From NCBI GenBank assembly GCA_900538475.1, contig UPYT01000001.1:1-64000 (forward strand): a DNA stretch of 64,000 nucleotides, in the 5' to 3' direction. Each line of letters starts with the position of its first letter. Positions within the stretch are counted from its first letter, which is position 1. The stretch comes from an uncultured Clostridium sp. GTDB taxonomy: Bacteria > Bacillota > Clostridia > Lachnospirales > Lachnospiraceae. Shown piece by piece: positions 43,049 through 51,844 of this stretch. The position numbers and the translations under genes were made by a program. The notes under the pieces were generated by a model. The model was not told where the DNA came from, made no database searches, and saw only the letters and a list, made by a program, of their open reading frames with translations.

Positions 43049-44815
43049 ATGAAATCATCGAACGAACTGCGCACACTGCTGCGCTCCATTGACCGGAAAA
43101 GCTATCCGGCTTATAAAGCTTTGTCAGGGGCTTATCAGTTTGGCGCTTATGTGCTTGTAATTGATCATGTACAGGGGGATCCCTTTGCCTCCCCTTCCAG
43201 TGTTCATATAGAGGTGTCTCTGAAACAGGCAGGATTTCCGGAGGCCTATTATCAGGAGGCCTGCAGCCGTATTGCGCTGGAGGATTTCCTTACCAGAAGG
43301 TTTGGAAGTCAGGTAGAAGCCTACAATTTTAAAGCTGGAGGTTCTGGAAAAAGCGGGCTATTGTCTACCGCCAGATGTGGGCAGGAGGTTTTGGAGAGAA
43401 GCGCCTGTCAGATTGGCGCAGGAAAGATTACTGCCAGATTTCATATTGGATTTCCGGCATTCGGAAGAACTATAGATGCAGGCGGACTGGAAAAAATACT
43501 TTTTGAGTATCTTCCTGCATGTGTGGAAAACAGTTTTTTTTACAGGAAGCTGGATAAGAAAAAGACAGAGGAGGCAGTATATCTGGCGGAGGATCAGAAA
43601 GCAGTGCGCGATTACTTAAAGAAGGAGGGGCTGGTGGCTTTTGTAGCGAATGGTTCCATTCTTCCAAGAAAAAGCGGAGTTTCTGATCTTCCCATGAGAG
43701 ACTGCGTTCCCTTTGTTTCCCCGTCTTCTATGGAGAAAACCATTACCCTTCCCCACAGGGGGCAGATGAGCGGAATGGCAGTTCCAAAGGGAATCACTCT
43801 GATTGTAGGAGGCGGTTATCATGGAAAATCTACGCTTCTGTCGGCGCTTCAGATGGGAGTTTATAACCATATTGCAGGAGACGGCCGGGAATTTGTGATT
43901 ACGGAGGAGACAGCAGTGAAGCTGCGGGCAGAGGAGGGACGGGCAATCCGGAATGCTGATATTTCCCTTTTTATTAATGATCTGCCCAATAAAAAGAATA
44001 CCTCTTCTTTTTCTACGGAGGATGCCAGCGGAAGTACCTCGCAGGCCGCCGGTGTCGTGGAGGGGATAGAAGCAGGAACGAAGCTCTTTCTCATTGACGA
44101 GGATACCTCTGCAACAAATTTTATGGTGCGGGATGATTTTATGCAGGAAGTGATCCAGAGAGAAAAAGAACCCATTACCCCGTTTCTGGAACGGGCCGGG
44201 GATTTGTATGAAAAGGCCGGGATTTCTACGATTCTGGTAGCTGGAAGCTCTGGAGCCTTTTTCTATATTGCTCATAAAATTCTACAGATGGACAGTTACC
44301 GTCCAGTGGATATTACGGAACGGGTAAAAATGCTGTGTCGGGAATACAAAGCTCCGCGGATTCAGGCGCCGGGATTTTTTCTTTCGGAATTTCAGACGCC
44401 TTTGGTTTTTCATAATACAGAAAAAAATAACCGGGACAGAGGATTTTCCCAGAGAGGTAATGCAAGGGGCGGAAAGTATGGCCGCGGAGGCCAGGAAAAC
44501 GGCTCTGCACGAGAGCGAAAGAAAATAAAGACCTTGGGAAAGGATATGTTTTCGATTGATCGGGAAACGGTGGATCTCCGATATGCAGAACAGCTGGCAG
44601 ACGGGGAGCAGACAGCGGCCCTTGCCTATCTGCTGCGATTTGCCTTAGAGCAGGGCACGGAGGGCAAAAAAACAATGCGTCAAACCGTAGAGCTTTTGTG
44701 GAAAACGCTGGAAACCAGGGGATGGGAGCCATTTTGCAGCTCTTATGTACCCTGCGGTCTTGCAAAGCCGAGGAAACAGGAGATTTTTGCCTGCTTAAAC
44801 CGCTATCGGGGATAA
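43049..44815 (+). CDS. ABC-class P-loop ATPase (PF09818-type)
   Basis: 588 residues. The family of predicted ABC-class ATPases of unknown function: N-terminal LRTLLRSIDRKSYPAYKAL and SPSSVHIEV, a Walker A loop GGGYHGKSTLL near 251, LFLIDEDTSATNFMVRD near 350 (Walker B with Asp-Glu-Asp), and GSSGAFFYIA. A basic, Gly/Arg-rich segment (about 462-500; RGNARGGKYGRGGQ) may touch nucleic acid. No transmembrane part. GAGGAGG precedes ATG 43049. The biological role is not known; nothing nearby gives it away. Confidence 0.82.
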   Translation: MKSSNELRTLLRSIDRKSYPAYKALSGAYQFGAYVLVIDHVQGDPFASPSSVHIEVSLKQAGFPEAYYQEACSRIALEDFLTRRFGSQVEAYNFKAGGSGKSGLLSTARCGQEVLERSACQIGAGKITARFHIGFPAFGRTIDAGGLEKILFEYLPACVENSFFYRKLDKKKTEEAVYLAEDQKAVRDYLKKEGLVAFVANGSILPRKSGVSDLPMRDCVPFVSPSSMEKTITLPHRGQMSGMAVPKGITLIVGGGYHGKSTLLSALQMGVYNHIAGDGREFVITEETAVKLRAEEGRAIRNADISLFINDLPNKKNTSSFSTEDASGSTSQAAGVVEGIEAGTKLFLIDEDTSATNFMVRDDFMQEVIQREKEPITPFLERAGDLYEKAGISTILVAGSSGAFFYIAHKILQMDSYRPVDITERVKMLCREYKAPRIQAPGFFLSEFQTPLVFHNTEKNNRDRGFSQRGNARGGKYGRGGQENGSARERKKIKTLGKDMFSIDRETVDLRYAEQLADGEQTAALAYLLRFALEQGTEGKKTMRQTVELLWKTLETRGWEPFCSSYVPCGLAKPRKQEIFACLNRYRG

Positions 44816-44881
44816 AAAAGAAGGATTCCGGTAAAATAAAACAGAATCAACAGAAAAGAAGGAGAAATCGAGGCAGAGCAT

Positions 44882-46465
44882 ATGAGTGGGGAAAACAGAA
44901 TGAAGAAAGATCAGAAAGAAAAAGGAAGAGCTTCTGGCAGTGCATGGGATCGCCTGGTACCATATCTGGAAAAAGCTATGGCATATCAGACAGCGCTGAC
45001 ACTGTTTGAGTGGGATAATGAAACGTTGGCTCCGGAACAGGCTGGAGCCTATACGGCCCGGGTACAGGGAATTTTAGCTGCTTCCTATCAGGAGGTAATG
45101 ACAGCGCCGGAATTAAAGGAGCTGCTTTTGGAATGTGATCAGGAATTAGGGAATAAGGAAAAACTGGAAAAGCAGGCTATCCTTCGAGAAATCAGAGAAG
45201 AGGCAGAGCAGCTGGAGTGTATTCCGCCGAAGGAGTATCGCGCCTACCAGGAGCTGGTGGCAGAGTCTGCCAGGATTTGGGCCAGAGCCAGAGAAGAGAA
45301 GGATTTCCAGGCATTTGCGCCTACTCTGAAAAAAATCATATTTTGGCAGAAAACCTTTGCCGGATATCGGGCGAAGGCGGGGCAGAATCTATATGATGTA
45401 ATGCTGGATTCCTATGAAAAAGGCTTTGGAATGAAAGAACTGGACGAGTTTTTCGGACTGCTGAAGAAGGAGCTGGTTCCATTGCTTCATCAGGTTATGG
45501 AAAGTCCGATACGGATCTCCGATGAATTTCTGACGGGGGATTATCCTGAGGACCGGCAGAGAGAGCTGGCAGAATACCTGGCAGAGTATGTAGGCTTTGA
45601 CTTTAGAAAAGGCGTTCTGTCAGAAAGTGCCCATCCCTTTACGACCAGCCTTCACAATCATGATGTGAGGATTACCACCCACTACAAAAACAGCCTGGAC
45701 AGCTCGCTGTTTTCTGTTATTCATGAGTCTGGACATGCCATTTATGAAATGGGAATCGGGGATCAGCTGACCCAGACTCCGGCAGGTCAGGGGGCATCTA
45801 TGGGGATGCATGAATCTCAGTCGCGGTTTTTTGAAAATATTCTGGGACGCAGCGAGTCCTTTTGGGTTCCTGTTTACGGAAAAGTAAAGGAATTGTTTGG
45901 AGAACAGCTAAAGGGGATTGGGCGGGAGCAGTTTGTCCGGGCCATCAACCGGGTTCATCCGGGACTAATCCGGACAGAGGCCGATGAACTGACTTACAGT
46001 CTTCATGTGCTGGTGCGGTATGAACTGGAAAAGGCTCTGATTGAGGAAGATCTTCCAGTAGAACAGCTTCCCCGGCTGTGGGCAGACAAATATGAAGAAT
46101 ATTTGGGGATTCGCCCGGAAAATGACGGAGAGGGAGTTCTTCAGGATATTCACTGGGCGCAGGGGTCCTTTGGATATTTTCCTTCCTATGCTCTGGGCAG
46201 CGCTTTTGGAGCGCAGATGCTTGCTTCCATGAAAAAGAAGATGAATATAAACCAGATGCTGGAGGAAGGGAATCTCGGGGAAATTCGAGAGTATTTAAAA
46301 CTCCATGTACATCGGTTTGGAAGGGTGAAAACCAGCCGCCAGATTCTTCTGGATATGACAGGAGAGGATTTCCGGCCGCAGTATTATGTGGATTATCTGA
46401 AAGAAAAATACGGAAGTCTGTACCAGCTGTCTTTAGATGGAACAAAGAACGGATTCAGGGAATAA
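44882..46465 (+). CDS. M32-family metallocarboxypeptidase
   Basis: Cytoplasmic zinc carboxypeptidase that trims C-terminal residues from peptides. 527 residues, close to the family's usual 500. HPFTTSLHNHDVRITTHY (near 251) leads to the metal site HESGH (281-285), with the third ligand in HESQSR (Glu311), then a conserved IRTEADELTYSLH region (near 363). Two starts, 44882 and 44900, are possible. Followed 41 bases later by an S8 protease, so the pair may work together in peptide breakdown. Confidence 0.93.
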   Translation: MSGENRMKKDQKEKGRASGSAWDRLVPYLEKAMAYQTALTLFEWDNETLAPEQAGAYTARVQGILAASYQEVMTAPELKELLLECDQELGNKEKLEKQAILREIREEAEQLECIPPKEYRAYQELVAESARIWARAREEKDFQAFAPTLKKIIFWQKTFAGYRAKAGQNLYDVMLDSYEKGFGMKELDEFFGLLKKELVPLLHQVMESPIRISDEFLTGDYPEDRQRELAEYLAEYVGFDFRKGVLSESAHPFTTSLHNHDVRITTHYKNSLDSSLFSVIHESGHAIYEMGIGDQLTQTPAGQGASMGMHESQSRFFENILGRSESFWVPVYGKVKELFGEQLKGIGREQFVRAINRVHPGLIRTEADELTYSLHVLVRYELEKALIEEDLPVEQLPRLWADKYEEYLGIRPENDGEGVLQDIHWAQGSFGYFPSYALGSAFGAQMLASMKKKMNINQMLEEGNLGEIREYLKLHVHRFGRVKTSRQILLDMTGEDFRPQYYVDYLKEKYGSLYQLSLDGTKNGFRE

Positions 46466-46506
46466 ACTGAATTACAACAGGAAGCTGGAAGGCGGAATCA
46501 GACGTT

Positions 46507-48246
46507 ATGGAAGACCAGAAGCTGGAAAATCTTTTGAATCTTGCTCTGTCTGTGCCAGAGGATATGCGGGCCCGATCACAGGAACTGGAAATCGGCTATC
46601 ATAAGGAGGATCAAACCTGGGAGCTGATTGTAAAATATTCCGGAAGTCTGGAGCCTTTGCGGGAGATGGGGATTCTGACTGAGGAAATGCATAATGAGTA
46701 TGCTGTTTTAACAGTACCGGAAGGCATGATTGAGACGGTCAGCCGTCTGCCGCAGATAGAATATGTGGAAAAGCCAAAACGTCTGTTTTTTTCTATGAAT
46801 CAGGCAAAGGGAGCTGCCTGCATTAATGCAGTACAGGAGGCTCCTTGGCGTCTGACCGGGCGGGGAGTGCTTGTGGCGGTTCTGGATTCCGGAATTGATT
46901 ATTATCACGAGGCATTCCGGGATGGTTCGGGAAAAACAAGACTTGCTGCCTTGTGGGATCAGAATCTGAACCAGGTATTTTCCAGAGAGGAGATTGATCA
47001 GGCGATTCAGGAGGGAAGCAGGGAAAAGGCGCGGCGTCTGGTTCCCTCTTTTGATGCCAGCGGCCACGGAACGGCTGTGGCAGGAATTGCAGCCGGAAGT
47101 GGACTGGGAGATCCGGGCCGGGCGTATCGGGGAGTCGCAAATGAAAGCGAGCTTTTGATTGTTAAGTTGGGAAATCCCAAAAATGAGGGCTTTCCCAGAA
47201 CAACGGAATTGATGCGGGCTGTAAATTTTGTTGTGACCCAGGCAGTAGACAGAAAAATGCCTCTGGTGATTAATATCAGCTTTGGAAATACATATGGTTC
47301 CCATGAGGGAAACAGTCTTCTGGAAACTTATCTGGATGATATCAGCAATTACGGAAAAACTGCGATTATTGTAGGAAGTGGAAATGAGGGAGCATCAGCA
47401 GGTCATACCTCCGGTATATTTTTGCCAGATCCGGGAAGAAAGACGAGGCTTCGGATGGATTCCAGACAGAATGCAGAGCTTTCCGTAGCGCCTTATGAAT
47501 CAGGCGTGAATATTCAGCTGTGGAAAAACTATTGGGATGAAATGGAAATCAGCCTGCTGACTCCTTCCGGGGAGGAAATCGGTCCTCTTTTACAGCAGCT
47601 TGGGCCTTCCAGGTTTCGCTATAGGAACATGGAAGTTTTGGTGTATTACGGAGAACCCAGCCCCTACAGCCAGGCTCAGGAAATCTATTTTGATTTTGTT
47701 CCAGATGCCGGAACTTATGTGGAAAGTGGGATTTGGACATTTCGCCTGACTCCCGGAAGAATTATTACGGGGGAGTATGATTTCTGGCTCCCTTCTTCAG
47801 GAATTTTAAATCCATCTACCCGTTTTCTGCGGCCGACTCCAGACACAACTCTGACTATTCCCTCTGCTGCAGCCAGCGTTATCACAGTGGGCGCCTATGA
47901 CAGTGCTTCCAATTCCTATGCAGACTTTTCAGGACGAGGATTTACCAGAAGAACCAACCAGGTGAAGCCTGATATTGCTGCCCCGGGAGTGGGGATTATG
48001 ACTGCGGCGGCGGGAGGAGGATATGAGCCGGTTACAGGAACCTCCTTTGCGGCTCCATTTGTATCTGGGAGCGCTGCCCTTATGATGCAGTGGGGAATTG
48101 TTGACGGGAGAGATCCCTTTCTCTATGGGGAAAAGATTAAGGCCTATCTGCGCCAGGGAGCCAGAAAGCTGCCGGGAATGGGGGAGTATCCCAATCCACA
48201 GGTGGGATATGGGGCGCTGTGTGTGAGAGACAGTCTGCCTCAGTAA
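46507..48246 (+). CDS. S8 subtilisin-like protease, Csp-like
   Basis: 579 residues with a full catalytic triad: Asp127 in VLDSGID, His187 in SGHGTAVAG, and Ser513 in TGTSFAAP; oxyanion Asn in SGNEGAS. There is no signal peptide. An N-terminal segment of about 100 residues could be a propeptide, and a beta-rich insert (about 320-450) separates the last catalytic parts. This layout resembles the clostridial CspA/B/C germination proteases, but many Lachnospiraceae carry several such genes and a spore role is only a guess. 41 bases after the M32 gene. Confidence 0.9.
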   Translation: MEDQKLENLLNLALSVPEDMRARSQELEIGYHKEDQTWELIVKYSGSLEPLREMGILTEEMHNEYAVLTVPEGMIETVSRLPQIEYVEKPKRLFFSMNQAKGAACINAVQEAPWRLTGRGVLVAVLDSGIDYYHEAFRDGSGKTRLAALWDQNLNQVFSREEIDQAIQEGSREKARRLVPSFDASGHGTAVAGIAAGSGLGDPGRAYRGVANESELLIVKLGNPKNEGFPRTTELMRAVNFVVTQAVDRKMPLVINISFGNTYGSHEGNSLLETYLDDISNYGKTAIIVGSGNEGASAGHTSGIFLPDPGRKTRLRMDSRQNAELSVAPYESGVNIQLWKNYWDEMEISLLTPSGEEIGPLLQQLGPSRFRYRNMEVLVYYGEPSPYSQAQEIYFDFVPDAGTYVESGIWTFRLTPGRIITGEYDFWLPSSGILNPSTRFLRPTPDTTLTIPSAAASVITVGAYDSASNSYADFSGRGFTRRTNQVKPDIAAPGVGIMTAAAGGGYEPVTGTSFAAPFVSGSAALMMQWGIVDGRDPFLYGEKIKAYLRQGARKLPGMGEYPNPQVGYGALCVRDSLPQ

Positions 48247-48333
48247 AAATAAAATTCTTTGCCGGCATTGCTCTTTTCCTCTTTTTTCGATAAAATAAGA
48301 TTTGCAGAATTACAAAAAAGGAATACACAACAA

Positions 48334-49677
48334 ATGAAACAGGATCTTACTCAGGGGTCGATTACCAGAACGCTTCTCTGGTTCGCCTTACCTATGACTG
48401 TGGGAAATCTCCTGCAGCAGCTTTATAATATTGCAGATACACTGATTATCGGACAGTTTGTAGGAGCTAATGCCCTGGCGGCAGTAGGCTCCTCCTACAC
48501 ACTGATGACCTTTCTTACTTCGATCTTGCTTGGACTTTCCATGGGAAGCGGCGTGGCGGTGTCTATTGCCTTTGGGCAGAAGGATTGGGACAGACTGAAA
48601 CGGGGAGTTTTTCTTTCATTTTCCGGTATTGGACTGGCAGCAGTGGCTTTAAGCAGTCTGGCTTTTTTGGGAATTGATGAAATCATGAGGCTTTTGCAGG
48701 TTCCAGAAGAGATCTACGAGCTAATGCGCAGATATCTGCTGGTAATTTTTACAGGAATCGGAGGTACATTTTTATATAATTATCTTGCCTGCCTTCTGCG
48801 GGCTATCGGAAATTCGGTGACACCTCTGATTTTTCTTGGAATATCTGCGGTGCTGAATGTGGTGCTGGATCTGCTGTTTGTTCTGTCGGCAGGCTGGGGT
48901 GTCGCAGGAGCAGCTTTTGCGACAGTGATTGCTCAGTGGCTGTCTGGAATCGGTCTTCTTTTGTATACAGTCAGGAAAGCGCCGGAGCTTCTTCCAGGAC
49001 GCTGCCATATGAAATGGAATAGAGAAGAGGCGGCGGGGATTTTCCGGCTGTCGATGATTACCAGTGTCCAGCAGTCCATTATGAATTTTGGAATTCTGAT
49101 GGTGCAGGGGCGGGTCAACAGCTTTGGCCCGGCAGTTATGGCAGCTTTTGCGGCAGCTGTCAAGATCGATTCTTTTGCCTATATGCCGGTTCAGGATTTC
49201 GGCAATGCCTTTTCTACGTTTATTGCACAGAATTATGGAGCGGGAAAGGAAAAGCGCATTCGTCAGGGGATTCTCAGTGCAGTCAAGACTTCTATGGTCT
49301 TTGGTGCGGCAGTTAGTGTGGTTATCTGGATTTTTGCAGAACCGCTGATGCGGATTTTTGTAAATGGACAGGAGCGGGAAATTCTGGCTATTGGAGTGCA
49401 GTATCTGCGGATTGAAGGCGCCTTTTACTGTCTGATTGGACTGCTGTTTTTGCTGTATGGATTTTTCAGGGCGATTGAGAAGCCGGGGATGTCTGTGGTA
49501 CTGACGGTTATTTCGCTGGGACTTCGGGTTGTGCTGGCCTACAGCCTTTCTGCGATTCCGTCTCTGGGGGTAAAAGGAATCTGGGTATCCATTCCCGTTG
49601 GATGGCTGATTGCAGATGTGGCGGGAGTAATTCCCATGGTACGCTTTTATCGAAAAATGGAGGTAGAGGAAGGATGA
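48334..49677 (+). CDS. MATE-family exporter
   Basis: 447 residues, about 12 membrane segments. N-terminal signature PMTVGNLLQQLYNIADTLIIGQFVG is like that of the MATE at 3265. Exporter of unknown substrate. ATG 48334 lies after AAAAGGA; a frame reading in from upstream is rejected. Its stop overlaps the start of a double-Nudix gene by 4 bases (ATGA), so the two are translationally coupled. Confidence 0.92.
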   Translation: MKQDLTQGSITRTLLWFALPMTVGNLLQQLYNIADTLIIGQFVGANALAAVGSSYTLMTFLTSILLGLSMGSGVAVSIAFGQKDWDRLKRGVFLSFSGIGLAAVALSSLAFLGIDEIMRLLQVPEEIYELMRRYLLVIFTGIGGTFLYNYLACLLRAIGNSVTPLIFLGISAVLNVVLDLLFVLSAGWGVAGAAFATVIAQWLSGIGLLLYTVRKAPELLPGRCHMKWNREEAAGIFRLSMITSVQQSIMNFGILMVQGRVNSFGPAVMAAFAAAVKIDSFAYMPVQDFGNAFSTFIAQNYGAGKEKRIRQGILSAVKTSMVFGAAVSVVIWIFAEPLMRIFVNGQEREILAIGVQYLRIEGAFYCLIGLLFLLYGFFRAIEKPGMSVVLTVISLGLRVVLAYSLSAIPSLGVKGIWVSIPVGWLIADVAGVIPMVRFYRKMEVEEG

Positions 49678-50705
49678 CAGCTTTCAGTACATTATGTTAT
49701 ATTGAGCGGGACGGAAGTTATCTGATGCTTCACCGCACAGTGAAGAAAAATGATGTGAATAAGGATAAATGGATTGGAGTTGGAGGTCACTTTGAGGCAG
49801 AAGAAAGTCCTGAGGAATGTCTGCTTAGAGAGGTATATGAAGAGACCGGATACCATTTGACTGCCTGGAAATTTCGGGGACTTGTCACATTTGTTTCAGG
49901 AGATGGAGTCACAGAGTATATGTCATTGTTTACGGCAGATGAATTTACCGGAGAGCCGGTTGCATGTGACGAAGGAGAGCTGGAATGGGTTGATAAGCAG
50001 GAGGTCTTAAAGCTGAATATCTGGGAGGGGGATAAGATTTTCTTCCGTCTTCTGGAGGAGCAGCAGGAGTTTTTCTCTCTCAAACTGGTTTATGACGGAA
50101 CCGATCGTCTGGTAGAAGCTGCGCTGAATGGAAGGCCTTTGGAGCTGTTTGATATCCGCGATGAAAATGGACAGCCGACAGGGATTGTCAGGGAAAGGGG
50201 CGTAGCCCACCGGGATGGCAGCCGTCATGGAACGGTTCATATCTGGATTGTGCGGGAGAATGAAAAGAGTGGGTTTGATCTTCTTTTGCAGAAGCGGAGC
50301 GCAAATAAGGATTCTCATCCGGGCTGTTACGATATTTCTTCAGCAGGTCATGTGGCGGCAGGAGATGATTATCTCCCCTCAGCTGTGCGGGAGCTTTCGG
50401 AGGAGCTGGGGGTTTTGGCAGAGCCGGAGGAATTGGAATTTCTTGGCTTCCATGAGGAATACAGGGAAAATATCTTTTATGGAAAGCCCTTTAGAAACCG
50501 GGAAATCAGCGCTGTTTATGTATACAGAAAATCAGTGAAGGCAGAAGAGCTTTCGCTTCAGCGGGAAGAGGTAGAGTCTGTGTGCTGGATGGATTTTTTA
50601 GAGTGTCTGGAGGCTGTAAAAGCTGGAACCATATCAACTTGTCTGCATGAGGAGGAACTCAGACAGCTGGGGCAGTATCTGGAAATTGACCTGGATCAGG
50701 GCTAA
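49674..50705 (+). CDS. Protein with two fused Nudix domains
   Basis: 343 residues. Domain 1 (about 1-135) has a MutT-like box: GGHFEAEESPEECLLREVYEETG. Domain 2 (about 165-335) resembles YfcD/isopentenyl-diphosphate isomerase-type Nudix: HGTVHIWIV, LLLQKRS, AGHVAAGDDYLPSAVRELSEELG split over the box. Both boxes keep the REXXEE core (EVYEETG and ELSEELG). Such fusions combine two hydrolase activities or one sensor and one enzyme; substrates unknown. Coupled to the MATE gene upstream; converges on the BrkB gene with a 4-bp overlap. Confidence 0.85.
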   Translation: MTAFSTLCYIERDGSYLMLHRTVKKNDVNKDKWIGVGGHFEAEESPEECLLREVYEETGYHLTAWKFRGLVTFVSGDGVTEYMSLFTADEFTGEPVACDEGELEWVDKQEVLKLNIWEGDKIFFRLLEEQQEFFSLKLVYDGTDRLVEAALNGRPLELFDIRDENGQPTGIVRERGVAHRDGSRHGTVHIWIVRENEKSGFDLLLQKRSANKDSHPGCYDISSAGHVAAGDDYLPSAVRELSEELGVLAEPEELEFLGFHEEYRENIFYGKPFRNREISAVYVYRKSVKAEELSLQREEVESVCWMDFLECLEAVKAGTISTCLHEEELRQLGQYLEIDLDQG

Positions 50706-50722
50706 TCGCGCTGATCCAGGTC
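50688..50722. terminator. Hairpin shared by two converging gene ends
   Basis: GACCTGGATCAG (50688-50699) pairs perfectly with CTGATCCAGGTC (50711-50722); the 11-nt loop holds both stop codons. Both strands encode Asp-Leu-Asp-Gln in the arm. T-runs are poor on both sides, so termination strength is uncertain. Confidence 0.6.
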
Positions 50723-51550
50723 TCTGGGATTTAAGAATCCCTGTTCCTCCAGATAGCAGTTGATTTCTGCGCCGATAAAAAGAATGCAGATGCAGAAATA
50801 CAGCCACAGCATCAGAAGTACAATCGCAGTCAGACTTCCATACATATAGGAAAAATTGCTGAAATTTGTAAAATAAAGAGAAAACAAATAGGAATACAGC
50901 AGCCATCCAATGGCTGTGAAGACGGCCCCGGGAATCTGATTCCAGGGGTTTTGTTTTTTCTTTGGAAGGATCGTGTAAAGTCCCACGAAGGTGAACAAAA
51001 ACAGCACTGCTGCTAACAGACTGCGGAAGCTGATGAGATGTCTGGTAATGGTTTTCAGCAGAGGAAACATTCGGATAAAGGTGTTTTGAATCGCGCTGCC
51101 GAAGACAAGAAGAACCAGGGAAACAATACACACCACCATGAAAATTAACGTATAAAAAGAGCAGACTAAACGTCGGAGAATGTAGTTGCGCTTTTCTAAG
51201 GTGCCATAAATCCGATTCATTCCCCGCTCCATGCTCATCATTCCCCGTGCAGCAGACCAGAGGGCCGTAAGTGCGGTTACAGACAGAATGGTTGCCGGAG
51301 ATTTTACATAGAGATCATCTACAATGCCCATAACCAGAGCGTCCAGCATATCCGGCATAAGCCGAATCAAAATAGCCAGCAGATCCGATTTGCTGACCGC
51401 AGGAATAAACTGGATCAGACTCAGGAGAAGCATAATAAACGGAAAGAAAGAGAGGACAATAAAAAAGGATGCCTGAGCCGCATAAACGGTAATTTCATCC
51501 TCTACGTACTTGTTCCATATTTTTCTACAGTTTTTGATAAATGCAATCAT
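50702..51550 (-). CDS. YihY/BrkB-family membrane protein
   Basis: About 282 residues with six hydrophobic segments. The conserved N-terminal pattern YAAQASFFIVLSFFPFIMLLLSLIQF and later GAVFTAIGWLLYSYLFSLY and FIGAEINCYLEE are those of the YihY/BrkB family, once thought to be RNase BN and now of unclear function. Two adjacent ATGs (51553, 51550) follow AGGAG; the second has better spacing. Ends overlapping the double-Nudix gene. Confidence 0.87.
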   Translation of the reverse strand: MIAFIKNCRKIWNKYVEDEITVYAAQASFFIVLSFFPFIMLLLSLIQFIPAVSKSDLLAILIRLMPDMLDALVMGIVDDLYVKSPATILSVTALTALWSAARGMMSMERGMNRIYGTLEKRNYILRRLVCSFYTLIFMVVCIVSLVLLVFGSAIQNTFIRMFPLLKTITRHLISFRSLLAAVLFLFTFVGLYTILPKKKQNPWNQIPGAVFTAIGWLLYSYLFSLYFTNFSNFSYMYGSLTAIVLLMLWLYFCICILFIGAEINCYLEEQGFLNPRDLDQRD

Positions 51551-51654
51551 CATCGCTCCTGACTGCACCGGAAAAGTCTGTTCCGGAATGCAAACGCTTC
51601 TTTAAATTTATAAATAGTATCCTATCATGAGAGGAGAAAAATAGCAAGGAAACC

Positions 51655-51683
51655 TTGCGGCTGTTTCTTCAAAATGTTATAAT
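51655..51683 (+). promoter_or_regulatory. Promoter of the ABC exporter pair
   Basis: TTGCGG (51655-51660), 17 bp, TATAAT (51678-51683). Confidence 0.65.
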
Positions 51684-51685
51684 CT

Positions 51686-51805
51686 GACATAGCAGTTCGG
51701 GACGCCGAATTTTTCAGTCAGGATGGAAGGCAGGGCGTTCGGAATATGGTAACGGACAGGCGTTTCTGACCTCTTACAGCGATTGGGAATGGCTGAGCTG
51801 TTACG
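51686..51805 (+). mobile_element. Degenerate MITE-like element M6 in the ABC exporter leader
   Basis: Right end GGCTGAGCTGTTAC and left end ATAGCAGTTCGGGACG are loose versions of the family ends; the body has a CCGAA...TTCGG pairing and GTCAGGATGGAAGGC. No clear target duplication. It ends about 40 bases before the first exporter gene. Confidence 0.4.
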
Positions 51806-51844
51806 GAATATTGGCTGATGATATGCAAAATACGGAGGCGGAAA

